DNA of 21,120 bases, taken from positions 1-21,120 of IMG/VR virus record IMGVR_UViG_3300024252_000100. One strand, written 5' to 3'. The translations under genes were made by a program, and so were the position numbers. Within the stretch, counting starts at the first letter, position 1; each line of letters opens with the position of its first letter. The stretch is from a virus. Shown here in pieces: positions 20,991 through 21,120 of this stretch. Under the pieces are notes generated by a model. The model was given only the letters and a program-made list of their open reading frames with translations. It did no database searches and was not told the origin of the DNA.

Positions 20991-21120
20991 TGAAAACAAA
21001 CAAGAAGAGATACGATTTGTATCACAGTTAAACAAAGGTGATATTATCAATGTATTTTATCACGGAATGTGTATTAAAGAAAACTGCTTAATTGTAGAGA
21101 CTATTCAAGATCACTACTTT
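20977..21120 (+). CDS. Small SH3-like protein, 3'-partial
   Basis: ATG 20977 opens a frame that is still open at the end of the window (48 codons). It overlaps the VWA gene's stop by 14 bases. LNKGDIINVFYHGM (18-31), then CLIVETIQDHYF, repeats the G-D-x-[VI] strand plus V-[ED] strand seen in the proteins at 17090-18000. It is probably a further member of that group. The rest lies beyond the window. Confidence 0.5.
   Translation, partial: MLASNENKQEEIRFVSQLNKGDIINVFYHGMCIKENCLIVETIQDHYF

Noticed and set aside
1-21120. tRNA genes, CRISPR arrays, integrase, insertion sequence or toxin-antitoxin module
   Set aside because: No cloverleaf-like intergenic segment, no spaced direct repeats, and no recognisable integrase, transposase or toxin motifs were seen; gaps are too short for most of these.

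Overview
The window is a compact, AT-rich (roughly two thirds A+T by eye) piece of a tailed double-stranded DNA phage. Every gene supported here lies on the + strand, genes abut or overlap, and small phage-type unknowns sit between replication genes. The replication set (gp32-like single-strand binding protein, RecA/UvsX recombinase, FEN-type 5' exonuclease, DnaB/gp41-like helicase) resembles that of T4-like and marine myophages, but the polymerase is a very small family A enzyme. A B12-dependent ribonucleotide reductase, a ClpP-like protease and FAD-dependent ThyX enzymes are also common in marine phages. I infer an uncultured, probably marine phage. The host cannot be read from the sequence.

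Layout. 1-2.4 kb: a large virion (baseplate or tail) protein. 2.4-4.3 kb: minimal DNA polymerase, a catalytically dead-looking HD-fold protein and a lysine-rich small protein. 4.4-11.7 kb: a long operon running ssb, recA/uvsX, 5' exonuclease, helicase, dUTPase, ribonucleotide reductase. 11.8-13.3 kb: ClpP-like protease and an amidase endolysin. 13.4-15.1 kb: canonical ThyX, two conserved phage unknowns and an all-alpha NTP pyrophosphatase. 15.2-18.0 kb: a divergent second ThyX, a nucleoside 2-deoxyribosyltransferase-like protein and a run of tiny proteins, several with an SH3-like pattern. 18.0-19.0 kb: a sugar-nucleotide epimerase ending in a terminator-like hairpin. 19.0-21.1 kb: a zinc-finger plus PD-(D/E)XK nuclease, probably a homing endonuclease, then a membrane-anchored von Willebrand factor A protein with a pilin-like N-terminus, and the start of another small gene.

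The genes fit one programme. RNR, dUTPase, the all-alpha pyrophosphatase and ThyX produce dTTP and remove dUTP. The recombinase, SSB, helicase, exonuclease and polymerase use these nucleotides. The amidase would release progeny. The second ThyX and the deoxyribosyltransferase-like protein may make or clear an unusual pyrimidine nucleotide; this is inference.

The most striking non-coding signal is a repeated promoter, TGTAAA-N16-TATAAT, exact at five places and near-exact at three more, in front of or inside the transcription units. Other control signals are an A-rich ssb leader, operator-like palindromes on two promoters, and a hairpin covering the ribosome binding site of the putative homing endonuclease.
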